DNA from: Thysanoteuthis rhombus
Lineage: Eukaryota; Mollusca; Cephalopoda; Oegopsida; Thysanoteuthidae
NCBI GenBank assembly: GCA_963457665.1
Contig: OY735222.1
Location: forward strand, 37,754,891-37,818,890
Reading direction: 5' to 3'
Length of the DNA: 64,000 nt
The number at the start of each line of letters is the position of its first letter. Position 1 is the first letter of the stretch. Of the stretch, positions 22,950 to 35,500 are shown piece by piece. The position numbers and the translations under genes were made by a program. Below the pieces are notes generated by a model. That model was not told where the DNA came from. It searched no databases and saw nothing but the letters and a program-made list of their open reading frames with translations.

Positions 22950-23300
22950 AAAACCAGTTAAGTAACATATACTTATATCCATGAGGCAATGGTTAATTGT
23001 ATGCAGTTCAACTGGTTGTCCGGAGGTCAATTCTTGGCTCCGGTAGTGAAATCCAAACATTCAGATTTAATAGAATAAGGAGAAGCAGCATCACAGGGAT
23101 AAATTAATACAAGATATCCTCAAGCATGGATAGCAGAATCAGAACAATCTACCATCTATAGATTGAATAAAGGGTTCAGTTCAGAATTCTAAGAATGTTA
23201 ATTCAATTGTCACCTGAAGAAGGCTAGAGTACAACAGCTGAAATGTTGTGGCTACAACAACCAAGACGAGGACTCCAGTTTATATTGATCAGTGTATGAT
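22950..23300 (+). mobile_element. tRNA-derived SINE, near full length
   Basis: The first part is similar to 52030-52260: 'gaggcaatggttaattg', then a B-box-like 'gaggtcaattcttggctc', a 'tagaataag' block, 'gcatggatagcagaa' and 'aagggttcagtt'. It ends with the conserved 3' domain CACCTGAAGAAGGCT…CAGCTGAAATGTTGT and 'gatcagtgtatgataa'. This tRNA-like head plus conserved 3' domain is the architecture of SINEs with shared central domains. Confidence 0.65.
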
Positions 23301-23984
23301 AACAAAGATGAAGATACTAGTCTAAATAATGTAGGAGATAGAGATAAAGAAACGTTTTTCAAGTCACTTGTATTGGGTGTGAGCAGAAGTTTCCAGCAAG
23401 AAACCAGTTTCCAACTGTGTATTCAGTTTCTATGTTTTTGTTTTGTTTTGTTTTTTAGAAAGAGCGCTGGGAACTTTTGCATACACCTAATATAAATTAA
23501 AATGGACTTACAACCAGTCAGAAGAAAAAAAATGGATTCTTTTCGATATTTCTCCTTCTGGATCTCAAAGGCTTTTATTTGAAAATATTTTTGAAAAAAT
23601 AAAAATAAATCAGGGTACAAAATTGGAGAAATATTTTTATTTGTTTCTGAAGGATTTGAATTCTTTTTTTTAAACTGATGAAGATTGAATCTGACTTCTG
23701 ATATTTAGCTATCCAGTTGGCTAATTTAGGAGTTAAATCAAGACTGAAATGTTCCTATGAATAAACACAATGAAAATACAACTAAATAATTGAAATATTA
23801 TTGCTAGACGATATATATATACAAAAAAGTAAACTAAAAAAGAATCACAAGATGTAGTTAAATACACATTAAAATTATAATTTCTATAGATTTTGTTGCT
23901 TGCAACAAATTATATTGGATTCTTAAAACTTTACTACGTTCTAGAGAAACATAAAAAAATTCAGTAATAATAGTTATATCAATA

Positions 23985-24255
23985 CCTCGCATAAATGAAT
24001 CACCGTAGCCCACACATGTACCAGAACTGATTATCTAAAATTGTCTTAAAAATTAGATCTTTAGATATGATTATCTAAAAAAGATCTTTCATCAAGAATA
24101 GGTCCTAAATAACTATAGAGACCCAAAAAGCACTTTTTCTAAAAAAAAAAAAAAAAAGATTGTAGATGGTGCCTAGTGGAGTCACTCATGCAGATTTTCA
24201 AGGCTGTACCCCCCCCCCCCCCATGACCAGGGGTGCCCGAGACACATGGACACTC
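23985..24255 (+). mobile_element. hAT-like MITE family B, copy 1
   Basis: Shares 'cctcgcataaatgaatcac', 'acatgtaccagaac', an 'aaaaagca' and A-run block, 'tagatggt' and 'catgcagattttcaaggct' with 52775-52960 and, inverted, 54915-55150. It contains a C15 run at 24209-24222. The inverted copy starts CAGGGGTCTGCAACC, a hAT-type end. Confidence 0.5.
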
Positions 24256-24841
24256 AAAGAGAGAAGTTTTGGTAGCCCACTTACCTAGTTGGTTGACCAT
24301 TTGTGGGTCTACAGTGATTTGATAATTGAGTATTAATGATTAAAAAAGATATCTAGAAAAACGGTTGACAAGCCTGTAATATATAAAATATTTCATCTAT
24401 AAAAGATGGAATGCAAGATTAGAGAAAAATAATTCAGCTCAAATAATACAATATAGAAGCTTAAAAATAACTCAGTTTAAAAATCATTATATTAGTTACA
24501 TCACTTTAAAAGGAGACTTTTAAGGTCAATTTTTAAAAAAAAGGACATGTTAATCACCAAGTGATTCATTTTGTATACAAACACATATTGCTTTATTTAA
24601 GTGATTTTATAAAATCAGTACACAAGCAGATTTTTGGACCACTTTTGGAATTTTGACATTATCTATTAGGAGCACTGGAAAGTAATGTTGTTTTTATTTA
24701 ACCTAACTTTAGGTGTTATTTATTTTTTAACACTACCGAAAAAATATTCTTCTAGATGAATAAAGTATTATTCTCCAAATTATGATAGTACTTTTTTTTT
24801 TTTAGGTACCATCATACAAGATGAGAAACAAAATAATTGAA

Positions 24842-25420
24842 GAGAGTCATATCCGTCATTTTATGCTCCATGAATTTTGTCGAGGTAACAATGCAATAAT
24901 GGCCACCAAAAGAATTTCCAGTGTTTATCCAAATGCCAGATTCACCAAATTCTAATCGGGCAATTTCAACCTCATTCTTAAGGAAGGCCAGTGGAGCTGT
25001 ACAATGACTTGCTGCACTCAGTTGTTAGGGCAGATCCTTGTCAAACTATTGGAGAATCATCAGAAAAATTGAATTCAACATGGTTCCCTGTACAAGAGAC
25101 TCTTAAACAGATCAGGAAGGTCAACAGACAAGGAGTTCGCATCCCGCACAAATTTGCAGCTGAAAACAGAGCCCAACATTTAGCAATCTGCAACATTTTG
25201 TGGAGCAGACACGAAGAGAAACTGCTTCTCCCTCAAATTGTTACTAGGGATAAGAAAAGGGGTTCTGTATGGTAAGAGAAAACGGATGAACCAATGGCTC
25301 TCTCCAGATTGACACCAGTTATGCCGAAATAAAAATGAACTATCAGATTTCTTCACATTCGAACCAGCTTCTTTTTACAAAAAAAGAGAGTGAAAAGTTG
25401 GTTTCAAGATGGACAAATGT
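24842..25420 (+). mobile_element. mariner transposase pseudogene (irritans-like)
   Basis: The conceptual translation follows mariner transposase from the N-terminal helix-turn-helix (ESHIRHFMLHEFCRGNNA) through VRADPCQTIGESSEKLN, KQIRKVNRQGVRIPHKFAAE and NRAQHLAICNILWSRHEE to the first catalytic-aspartate motif. That motif is IVTRDKKRG in place of the family IVTGDEKW. There are several frameshifts and stops (for example TAA and TAG inside the N-terminal part and TAA after RGSVW). Everything after the first Asp motif is decayed or missing, so it cannot make transposase. Confidence 0.85.
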
Positions 25421-26039
25421 GTTCGATAACAATGTGGATAATGTAACTGATTAGACAATACATATTTCCTAGTAAAAGAGATTTGTCCTCTAAAATGAAA
25501 AACAACATTACTTTCTGGTGCACCTTACATTTGACTAAACCTCCTCTCTTTAAAATAAAATCATTTTTAATATTGAAAATATTCATATAAACAGCAGAAA
25601 CTAAAAATCAAGAACATACAAAAAAGATTAGCACCAAATCTTCTGCATGTTCACATAATTATCAGAAGAAAATTTACAATTCAAATCACCAGCTTCAAAT
25701 TCTATTTTTTGCTTTAATTTCAATATCATTAATTTAGAAAAATTAAATATGTACAATTTTCAAATAACAAAATAAAAGTGTTTTAATCAGAGCTTCAACA
25801 GAAGGAATGTTTACAAGTAATTTTTGAGAAAGTCGAAGATTTTGCAAGAACCCACAAATAATTATCATTTCGTTATTCTTATTAGATGAAATATTGTGAA
25901 CTATTATTATTAATTTTGACTACTCTTTTCCTTCATCTTACTTATTTGCTTTTTATCACAACTTAACTCAGGTCATTATTATTAGTTTTTTGCTTACTAT
26001 CTACCTCGATCCTGATTTTTCTGTTGCTTTCATTATTGC

Positions 26040-26265
26040 AACTGTACACAGGCCGTCGATCAGTGTTGATCTTCAGAAATAAAGAATAAGCTTCCTGTGA
26101 GACTCAAATTCGTGTCTCCGAAAGGAGAGCCAGATTAATGCTCTACTGCACTTACCAAAATGGTTTTAAAATAACAACCGGCTAGCTGAAAACCAAATCA
26201 AACCTTTAAACTGATCCTCTATTTCGATCTCTCACCACCATGTTTGAACTGATAGTATCAGTATT
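26040..26265 (-). mobile_element. tRNA-derived SINE, tandem copy 1
   Basis: On the minus strand a tRNA-like head 'gtgcagtagagcattaatct' is followed by a B-box-like 'cgaatttgagtctcac' and 'aagcttattctttatttc'. A second copy in the same orientation follows about 300 bp away. Confidence 0.6.
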
Positions 26266-26334
26266 CATACAGAAATTATTTTCATTATTTTCTTTCATTA
26301 ACTTTATTAAAAATAAATAATAAAAAATAATTAA

Positions 26335-26560
26335 CACAGGTCTTTGACCAACAGCAGTGAATAAAAAGCACAGATTGGAAATAAAGAATAAGCTCTTGGT
26401 GAAACTTGAACTTGCGTTCCTTTCGCTTACAGGAGTCTGATAATGCCTAGCTACAGGAACTCACCAACTCGGCAGAGGATCAAATCTGACCACCAAACCC
26501 ACCTTTCATTCCTGACCTCATTACAATGTTTGTTTTGGTTTCTGTACTAGTAGTATCAGT
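26335..26560 (-). mobile_element. tRNA-derived SINE, tandem copy 2
   Basis: Same order of landmarks as 26040-26265: B-box-like 'aagttcaagtttcacc' and 'gagcttattctttatttcc' on the minus strand. Both copies are next to 'cagatgaaatattgt' blocks (25886 and 26577), so the pair may have been duplicated with flanks. Confidence 0.6.
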
Positions 26561-26579
26561 AAAGCAATTATCTCTCAGA

Positions 26580-27520
26580 TGAAATATTGTAAGCCATTAG
26601 CATTATTTTTAACTCTTATTTTCATTGTGATAAAATGCAACTAGATAAGATGAAGGAAAATAGAAGAAAAAATCAATAATAATGGTTAACCTACCATTAA
26701 GTTAAGGACACGAAGACATAAAGAAAAATTCAACAAAGTATTGTATTCTTTTTGGTGAAAAATAATGTTTAATATCAAATATACTATAATTTGCAAAGTT
26801 CTTGCCAAAAAGAAAGAATTATATAGTCGAGTAAGTCAGAGATATTTCATCTTTTGTTATGAAATGATGTTCTCAGAATATATTTTAATAAAATTAAATG
26901 CGTAAAAAAAATTCACAGCAGCATATATTCTTTTGGCAAAAAGTAAAAAGCAGTGTTAGCAGAATGGAGATGCATTTGTTAGTTTGCAGTGACGAAATGC
27001 TTATTTCTGACGTCAAAATATGGAAATATTTCTTGTGACTATGAACTGATGTTTGAATCACAACCCTGGCTAATCTTATGACAGGTATTTTCCTTTTAGT
27101 AAATTAAAGTAAAGTAAAATCTATGAATACATTGATCAATTAATACACTTAGAGACAACAAAAATCATAACTGCTCCTTGAATATAGAATTAATAAATAA
27201 AGTATAATCATTCTAAATTTCCAAAGGTTTACAAGATGTAGCTATTAAATAATGAGATCGGGCTTATGTAAGTCTCACCATAGTGCTTATGCAAGAACAA
27301 TGTGGTATACAACATCCAGCAACCTCGACATCCTCTCGACCTTCACAAAATCATTTGTGCCACTCCACCATGTGCACATGACTTGTATTTTTTCCCACAA
27401 ACTTCAGTTAGTATACAAAAAGATTTGGTAGCCATTTTGTTCGAAAATTTCAAATTGAATTCTAATGTTTGATAAGTCAGGTAGGACGGGAAATTTCCAA
27501 GCTAGGTCTATCACAGAAAT
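26580..27520. other. Intergenic, nothing recognised
   Basis: Very AT-rich sequence with only short open frames. No RNA gene or terminal repeat noticed. Confidence 0.4.
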
Positions 27521-27529
27521 GTTGGTTGA

Positions 27530-27760
27530 TTGATTGATTCATAACTGGTTGCAGAGACAAATTGATTTTTTCTCCCAAAGAATTTTGAAATACTGGAATT
27601 GTTTACCATCTTATGTAAAAAATAGTACAAGTATAAATAATTTCAAGAATAACTTGGATAAATTTAGATTTTCTGGGATAGAAAATAAATTGATTGGGCA
27701 ATTATCAGTTGGAATATATAGAAGTCAGGGAAAATAAATAAATAAAATGTGCCTCGTAAA
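27530..27760 (+). mobile_element. CR1/jockey-like LINE 3' end
   Basis: Encodes QRQIDFFSQRILKYWNCLPS, then YVKNSTSINNFKNNLDKF. This is the usual ending of CR1/jockey-type reverse transcriptase proteins (FFS.R.I..WN.LP..VV.A.S…FK..LDK). The fragment is 5'-truncated, short and has a nearby stop. Confidence 0.75.
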
Positions 27761-28389
27761 TGTTTCTCTGTGCAGGTAAGCCTGTAATTTTTTTTTTCTA
27801 TTAAGTCTCAAACATTTTTATAACTTGAATTAGTGTATACCTTAATGAAGAATACATATTTCCAATGTAAATTTTGTACGAAAATGCCCATAGAGGCATT
27901 TTTATTAAATAAATATATAAATAATAAATGTAGCTCGATTTTTGATCTGACCATTTTTACAGCACTCCAGAAAAACATGTCTGCTAAAAATGATGCATAA
28001 CAGAGAACTAAAGACATGAGCAGATTGAAGCTCTCAGGGGTTATTTATGTTTGCCCATTGGTCAGTGGATACCACATGATTAATGCATGCACACCGTGTG
28101 GTTTGACTTACACAAGCCCAATCTCATTATCTAATAGACACACTTTGTATACTATTAGTATTTGCCAATCACAGAAGTTATTTTTGAAAAATTTGATTCG
28201 ATGCTTTTTTGCTTTGAAGAAGGACAAATCTAAATTTGGATGTTACTAAATCCAGGATGTAATAAACAGAAGAAAAAAAAATGATTCTACAGAGAAAATT
28301 TGAAGAAGAAAATATAAACTAAATATTTATGTGACTGATACACAAATAAAACCATTTGTAGAAGCAGGCCAGGGAGCCAGAATTGACCA

Positions 28390-28600
28390 GAAGGGTGATA
28401 AAGCTTGGATTATCTCAAAAACTTACTTACAACACAGGCATTTGAATAGCGTTGAATCTGAAATCTTGAGGCGAGCATGCTGTTGAACCTCTTCCAAATT
28501 CAATTCGATTCCAATCTCCATTTTGGGTAAGTCTCTGAGATGAACCTTGTATTATCTCCCCTACACGGCAAATCGGGCACCTCTGAAGCAGGCACTTAAA
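28390..28600 (-). repeat. Dispersed repeat with GGGAGATAAT motif
   Basis: Second copy of the repeat seen at 17935-18115, in the same orientation. The landmark 'gtaagtctctgagatga' is followed by 'attatctcccc' and 'ggcaaatcgggcacc'. Confidence 0.4.
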
Positions 28601-29461
28601 TTATTGACTTTTATAATGTCATAGATTTAAGACTTTCTTTGTCTACTTTCAAGACTGTTCAGCAACGAGGCAGCCTTATTTATAAGCAGTGCAGTATTGA
28701 TAACCATTCTTGTGTTTTGATAACGCGTGTGGCTAGCAAAAGGGTTGCACCTCTTTAACCTTTAGTACTCTGGAGGGCGACTTTGTTCGGCTGAGCATAA
28801 AGCTTGTCCCGCTACTGCAGGATCACTGAACAATAGTTTGTTTGAATTTTACAGTTGTGCTGTCATGTCATTTTCAGTTATAAATGAAAAGACGTACAAG
28901 TTTCAGGCTTTCGAAGTTACTAAGTGCACAAAATCTTGGCACCTTTGAAAAAGAATGCAGAGTGCTAAAGGTTAAAACAGACTTGATCAAAGCTCTTTGG
29001 CAATACATAACCAGAATCCTTATTTAAGTTCATTGCATTGTAAACTGTCCATAGTTAGGGCGCTATTTTGAACAATTGGCAATTTTCGTAATTACTCAAA
29101 GGATAATTAAAATGTATCTCTGCATCAGAGAATTTAGTTTTCATCAGAGAAAGGTAACACAAAACAAAAAATGTAGCTCAGTATCAACCCATTAACTGTG
29201 TATGACGGAAATTTCTATCATTGCACTCCTGTGGCTGACTCAACAAAATTTTCATTTCATTGAGATTGATATCAACTCAGTTCTATCTGGGAATCAGGGC
29301 TTTCATCTGGCAATTGATTATCTTTCAATAGACATGGGCTTTTATCTTGCAATGGATAATAATTACACTTGCCACCATCTGTAGTTAATGGGTTGAAAGT
29401 ATGAGGAAAACTGATCGAAAGTTTGTGTTATCGGCTTGATGCATAGAATCACATTCACGAA

Positions 29462-29467
29462 TTTATT
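29462..29467 (-). promoter_or_regulatory. IPPK polyadenylation signal AATAAA
   Basis: AATAAA on the minus strand about 47 nt after the IPPK stop, the first such signal downstream. It implies a 3' UTR of roughly 65-75 nt. Confidence 0.6.
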
Positions 29468-29513
29468 TGTCTTGTTTCCGCGAGAAAAATGTTTGGTTAA
29501 AAGATTCGATTCT

Positions 29514-32500
29514 TTACGAAACTGGGAACTGTGACTTTTGACATGTACTAATCATAGCAGCATCGTGTTTTAGATAAAGTGGAATTTTATCAAAAGGTTT
29601 CGGGTCCAGATCAATGATAGCCATTGAATGCTTGTAATAATGGCCGAAACTATCGATCAAATAAGGCTCAGATGGTTTCTCAGGCCTGAAAAAAAGAAAA
29701 GAAACATTATTATATGAAAGCCTAAATCGAATAAGTAAGTTTGTTGTTTTGTCTGTTCAGTCACAGGGAAAGGGGAGAATGATTTTATAAATCCATGATG
29801 CATTTTTTTTCTCAAATCTAAAAGAAAGCTGAACAACATGGCTACCTTCTGATATTCCTCACCATCTGTCACCTTGGACTTTACTCCCCACCCACAACTA
29901 CCACTATGCCAGCTGCTCAACAAACAGTTTCTATAAAAACTTTTTAAAAAATCTTAAATCCACTTCTCTCAACAATTTGAGCCATACGCACGAATTTTCT
30001 CTTTTCAATTTTACCAACGTTTTTTGATCGAATTTAAATTAAAAGAAAATGCAATTTTGTTTGAAATGAATACATTTATACCAAAATGTATATTCATATG
30101 ATTTATCCATATGTAAATTTACCCATTATTTTTGACGAATACTTTGTTAGTGTATAAATAAAAGCCATAACTCAAGACATCCACACATCTAATAATTAGA
30201 AATGTGTTTGAACTCTGTCATGCCAAGGGGCTCAACTCATCTATGATGATGTTAAGGTGGAATTCTATGTTCTAATAATATAGCAAAAATGCTGAATTTA
30301 TAGAATAATAAAAACAAAGCGAAAAAATGATAAAAATCCGCTTTTGATCAACAGAATGCCATTTGTCAAACATTCAGCAATGTAAATCTCTATAACCACA
30401 TATTTCATATATACCATCATTTTTGATGACATGGGTGAACTAGTAATACAATAACATGTTATGACATAACAATGATTGTTACATCATAGAAACTCTAAAG
30501 ACTGTCTCTCTCACATATCAAAACACTTTGAATTGAGACTTAAAAAGAACTTGAATTATCAAAAATAAATTACCCAATCAAACAACTCCAGACTCTTTAG
30601 TAGTGTCAATCAATACATAAATAACACCGCCATTTTTTGGTGGGGGGTATATACTAGTCTATATTATAGTAAACAAAATATCCATTCGTCATGATTTTAA
30701 AATCAAATTTCATGTCGAAAGAGGTGGGGGTGATGGTGCAACAAAATCTATCATACTTACCTCTCGTCTTGTCTCTGCATTGCCAGAATTATAGAACAAT
30801 CTTTTACTGTCTGTGCAACGAGAAACTGTTTGACCTGAAAAAATTTGAAAGAATTAAACTTTCTGTCATATCATCATTTAGATGGGTCATTTCTTTTTGC
30901 GCAGATATATTTGAGAAAAGTAAATGTAAATTATAAATATTCAAAAGAGAAGATAAAATCATTATACACGTAAGTATGTAAATCTATAAATGTAGAGGAT
31001 GAACTTGAAAAAAGCAACTTTCATCATCATCCAAAATCTGTGATCACCATGAGCAAAAGTGCAAAGGGGACATAAGTAACCTCAGCCAGAATTTAAAGTC
31101 ACTTTTCTGATTCAGTTTTCTTTACTTATAACCATCACATCACCTTGCACTTCCTATGTAACTGTTATTTTCCATGTGTTCAAGGGAGGTAACTACTGTA
31201 GTATTATTTGAATTTCTCAGATGAAGTATTAATTATTATTCATTTTTGACTAGTAGTTTTCATTATAAGCATGAAGTAATATTTTAGGAATACTCTATGA
31301 AGTATATAAAAAATTTCTATTTCCAGTGAGTATAATCTTCAAGATGGCCTCAAAATACTTGTAATGTCCATTACTTGTTCACCATTCACTCTAAACATGT
31401 TCTTTATAGTAGTATCAAGTGTGCTTGATAACATATCAAAATTCTATCGTGATCTGACCATTGGAAAGGTATGATTCTCAAGATGGCATCCAAATTGACT
31501 GCCAAATCAGTTGGCTTTATGAAAAAAAAAACCCTTATCTCCTGAAAGATCACAACAAAAAGTTTCTCACTGGTTTTTTGTACCATCAAGTATGCTCAAT
31601 GACCCACAAAAAGTCTACCACAGTCTGACCACTGGAAAGGTATAATTTTCACAATGTTGTACAAAGGCCTTAATACAGACAACTTCATGAGTTATAGAGC
31701 AGTACACACTATATTGACAAATTCCTGGACTCACACTAAAATTCAATCACTTCTTGATTACCCAGTGACCCATCTTTCCACCAAATTTTATTGAAATTCA
31801 TTGAGAACTTTCGTAGATATTGCATGGACAGACATAATTGAATACAGAAATGTATGAAAAAAATGACAAAAAAATGCATAAATATCTCCCAATCAAAAAC
31901 AAATAACTGGATCCACCCCAAAATTTAATCATTTATTCTTTATTCAAAATTTCATTGACATAAAAAAAAAATTTTTTTTAAAATTACTGGATCAGTCTAA
32001 AAAATTTAATCACATCTTTTTTGAAAGGTGCTTTACCAACCCACAAAATAACCTCACAATTCATTGGGAACTTCCAGAGATATTGTGTTGACTGATAGGA
32101 GCGATACAGAAGTTTATGAAAAAAACAAAAAACAGAAAAATATCTTCCAATCGTAAACAAATGCTTGGCTCCTCCACAGCAAAATCTCATCACATCTTCC
32201 TTACAATATGGCTCACCAATCCATAAAAGTTTCATTGAAATTCATCAAGAACTTTTGGAGATATAGTGTTTACAAAGGGGGCAAATACAGATATGTACAA
32301 AGTAGTAAAACAGAAAAAAATCTCTCGATTAAAAATGAATCCCTAGATCCGCCTCAAAATCTAGTTATTTCTTCCCAATGCCGTGCCTTATCCTTCTATG
32401 AAATTTCATTGAAATTTATTTAAGACTTTTGTAGATGTCATATGGACAGAATATGGAACACAAAAATTCGATCATGTCTGTCTACACAATATATCCGTCA

Positions 32501-35500
32501 GTTCTCAATGAATTTCAATGATATTTTGAGTAGTCAGCAGGCTAAAAAGAAGAGATGAGTCATTGAGGTGGATCTAGGTGAACTGCTGTTTGAAAACCTC
32601 TACAATTCAGGGAGTGTTGGTAATAAGGCTCTTGTACTCCATCTTGAAAATTGTACCATTCGAGGGGTTAGACTATGGTCGACCTTTAGCTCATTGAGCA
32701 CACCTGATAGTAAAAAAAAAAAGGTAGAGAAACTTTTTGCTGTGATTTTTTGGGGATACGGTGGGTTTTTTGTTTATAAAACCAACTAATTAGGCAGTCA
32801 ATTCGGATGCCATTTTAAAAATCATACCTTTCTAGTGCTCAGACTGCGGTAAAATTTTGATATGTTAACAAGCACCTTTGATATTACAAATACATGCTGA
32901 AGAAACTCGTTCAGAGTGAATAATGAACAAGTAATGGGCATTACAAGTATTCGGACATTATCTTGACAATCATACATCGGGTCATAGGAAAAATTGGCAA
33001 CAGATTTTTTTTAAAAGTACTTATAATGAGTATTCATAAAAACCGAACATCATGCTTCTAATAAAAAGTCCCAAGGGGCCTTTAAATTCCATCTTTCTAG
33101 CAGTTCATCAACTTACGAGTTAAATGAATCTCATTTGTATCATATCTCCTGTTGTTTTTGTAATATGATGTGAGAATGTAGAGTTACATTTCAGCCTGCA
33201 CAATAGCCTCAAAATCTAGTTATCTTATCTTATTTCATTTTCCTTTCATTGCAACTACTGAGATGAATCCTTGGGTTTCAAGCTTTAGTCAATTATTATT
33301 GGCTTCTAGCCTTGAAGGGCTGGAAACTGCAAAACCACATGATTGCTATACACACACATTTCATACACATACTGTAAATACATTCTTACATCTTATTACA
33401 AAAACAATAAAAGATATGATATAAAGGAGATTTATTTAACTCGTAAATTAATGAACCATTAGGAAGTCACCTTAACCACAGTAGAATTCTTTAATAAATA
33501 GAATTTTTTTAAATGGAACTCTTTAGTGAATTAAATTTAAAAAATCACCTAAAAGTGCAAGGGAAGTAACTTTGATAAGAAGCTTTCCCTTGATTCAAAA
33601 TAATTTTTTTTTACAAGAATTTAAGAGTTAAATCCTTCATTTATGCTAAGTTGAGAAAAGGAAACAAAAATAAGGAGCAAAACATACCTTGATCATAGCA
33701 TAAAGAATATCATCCTTATTTGCAGATTCAATATTATTATTGTTAGACACTACACACCAAGCATCCCCCTTGTAAGGACCATCCATGCAAAATTTCTGCC
33801 TGCAATTTTTATGAATAAACATGTCAAAAAGAAAGCAAATTTCAAACATCAAAAATAAAGAAGTATGTGATTGGACATTTTTTTCACTGACATTAGAGTA
33901 AAAGATTTTTAGTAATGAAAATTGACAAAAGAGTAAAGTAAGAAAGAATCAAAGAAATTTACCACAGAATCAAAAAATAAGAAATTTATAAAGAATGATA
34001 CGGAAATTTGTTTTTAAGGTTAATTTATGATTATTTTTAGTAAAGAGACCTTGTCTTATATTCAAGAATATATGGTACTTGTTGAAAGATGAGGGAACTG
34101 ATTATGGCTACATATATGTTAGAATTTTTTTTTCCTGTGAGCCTGATTGTGTATTAATAAGTGGATGGTGGGCCGGATAAATTCCATAAAAAAGACTGAA
34201 ATATAGGAATATGTAGAAATACATCTATTTATATTTTGTCTCAATTCAATGGATAACACATGCTACAAAATCATTTGTGCTCAATCAATTATGCCAATAA
34301 GTAATCAAAGAATTGAACTTGGTCACAACTTATTTCAATCCAGGAATCTTTTGACTCTATCAAAAGGACTCAATATCTTTAAAACTTTGAATCATATACA
34401 TAGCAATCTAATATTTGCTCGAAGGCCAATCAAAATTCCTTTGTGGGTTGTATCAGTGAAAGAACTTGTGAAATTACATAATTTAGTTATAAGGCTTGAA
34501 ACATAATGAATTGCTGCAGATTTCAGTAAAAAATACCACTTTTCGGAAGCATAGAAAATACTTGTAAAATCCCAGATTTTACTTACCTATCTTCCGGACA
34601 TTTCACGAAATGGTTTTGTAATTGTTCATAAAGAGGGTAAATTCCTTCAATATCCAAATCATCTAAATATTGGACAGAGAGAATCTTTTCTAGGATACAG
34701 CCAGAGGGAAAATCAAATTTCTCTGAAAATGATAAACAAAATCTTCATATAATCTCAGTTTATCTTGATTTCATAAATAAGAAATTAATTAAAAACTTGT
34801 ATAATTTATGATTTTGTGTAGTCAACTTGTAAAACATTAATATATTGCAAAAAACAGCTCAACAGTTATAATCAATTTTTTTACCAATTATTTTCATCTT
34901 ATTTGATGCTTTCTAGATATAGACGTAATAATCACAAATTGTCTGAATTTCTTAGATGAAGCATCGGCCATTGTTAATAATTCTATCACTTGTATTTCAT
35001 CCATTGCTTTCCATTGTAATTCCTAGATACCATATAAACAATAAAAAGGCATTTCATAATCTTGGACAACATTGAAAATTAATTATGTACTTACCATTTT
35101 TACAAGTTTCAATATAGGTACTATTTAAACAGTGCTGATTTTGGTCACGACCTTTGTTGGGCACATTTTGTACAGGTGACCAAGAGTTCATGGGGCAGTG
35201 CAAGGCATCCACCACAAGGTCAATAAATACATCTACACTGCTGAAGAAGAAAATTAATTTATATTAGTTATTACTAAGAAATTTACGGATATATCTGAAT
35301 TTCATGAGATATGATTAGCATTTGAATATGAATTCATATATCTGACAGTAGGTACGATGCGGAAAATTTTTAGTTAGAAATGAAACCTGCATATTCTATT
35401 AACATGTTTCTTGTGAATGCAAAAAATATTACAAGCAGGGACAATGTATTAGTTCTTTGAAGATGCCATCAGACTTGATTATCCAAAATGCTTTTATGGG

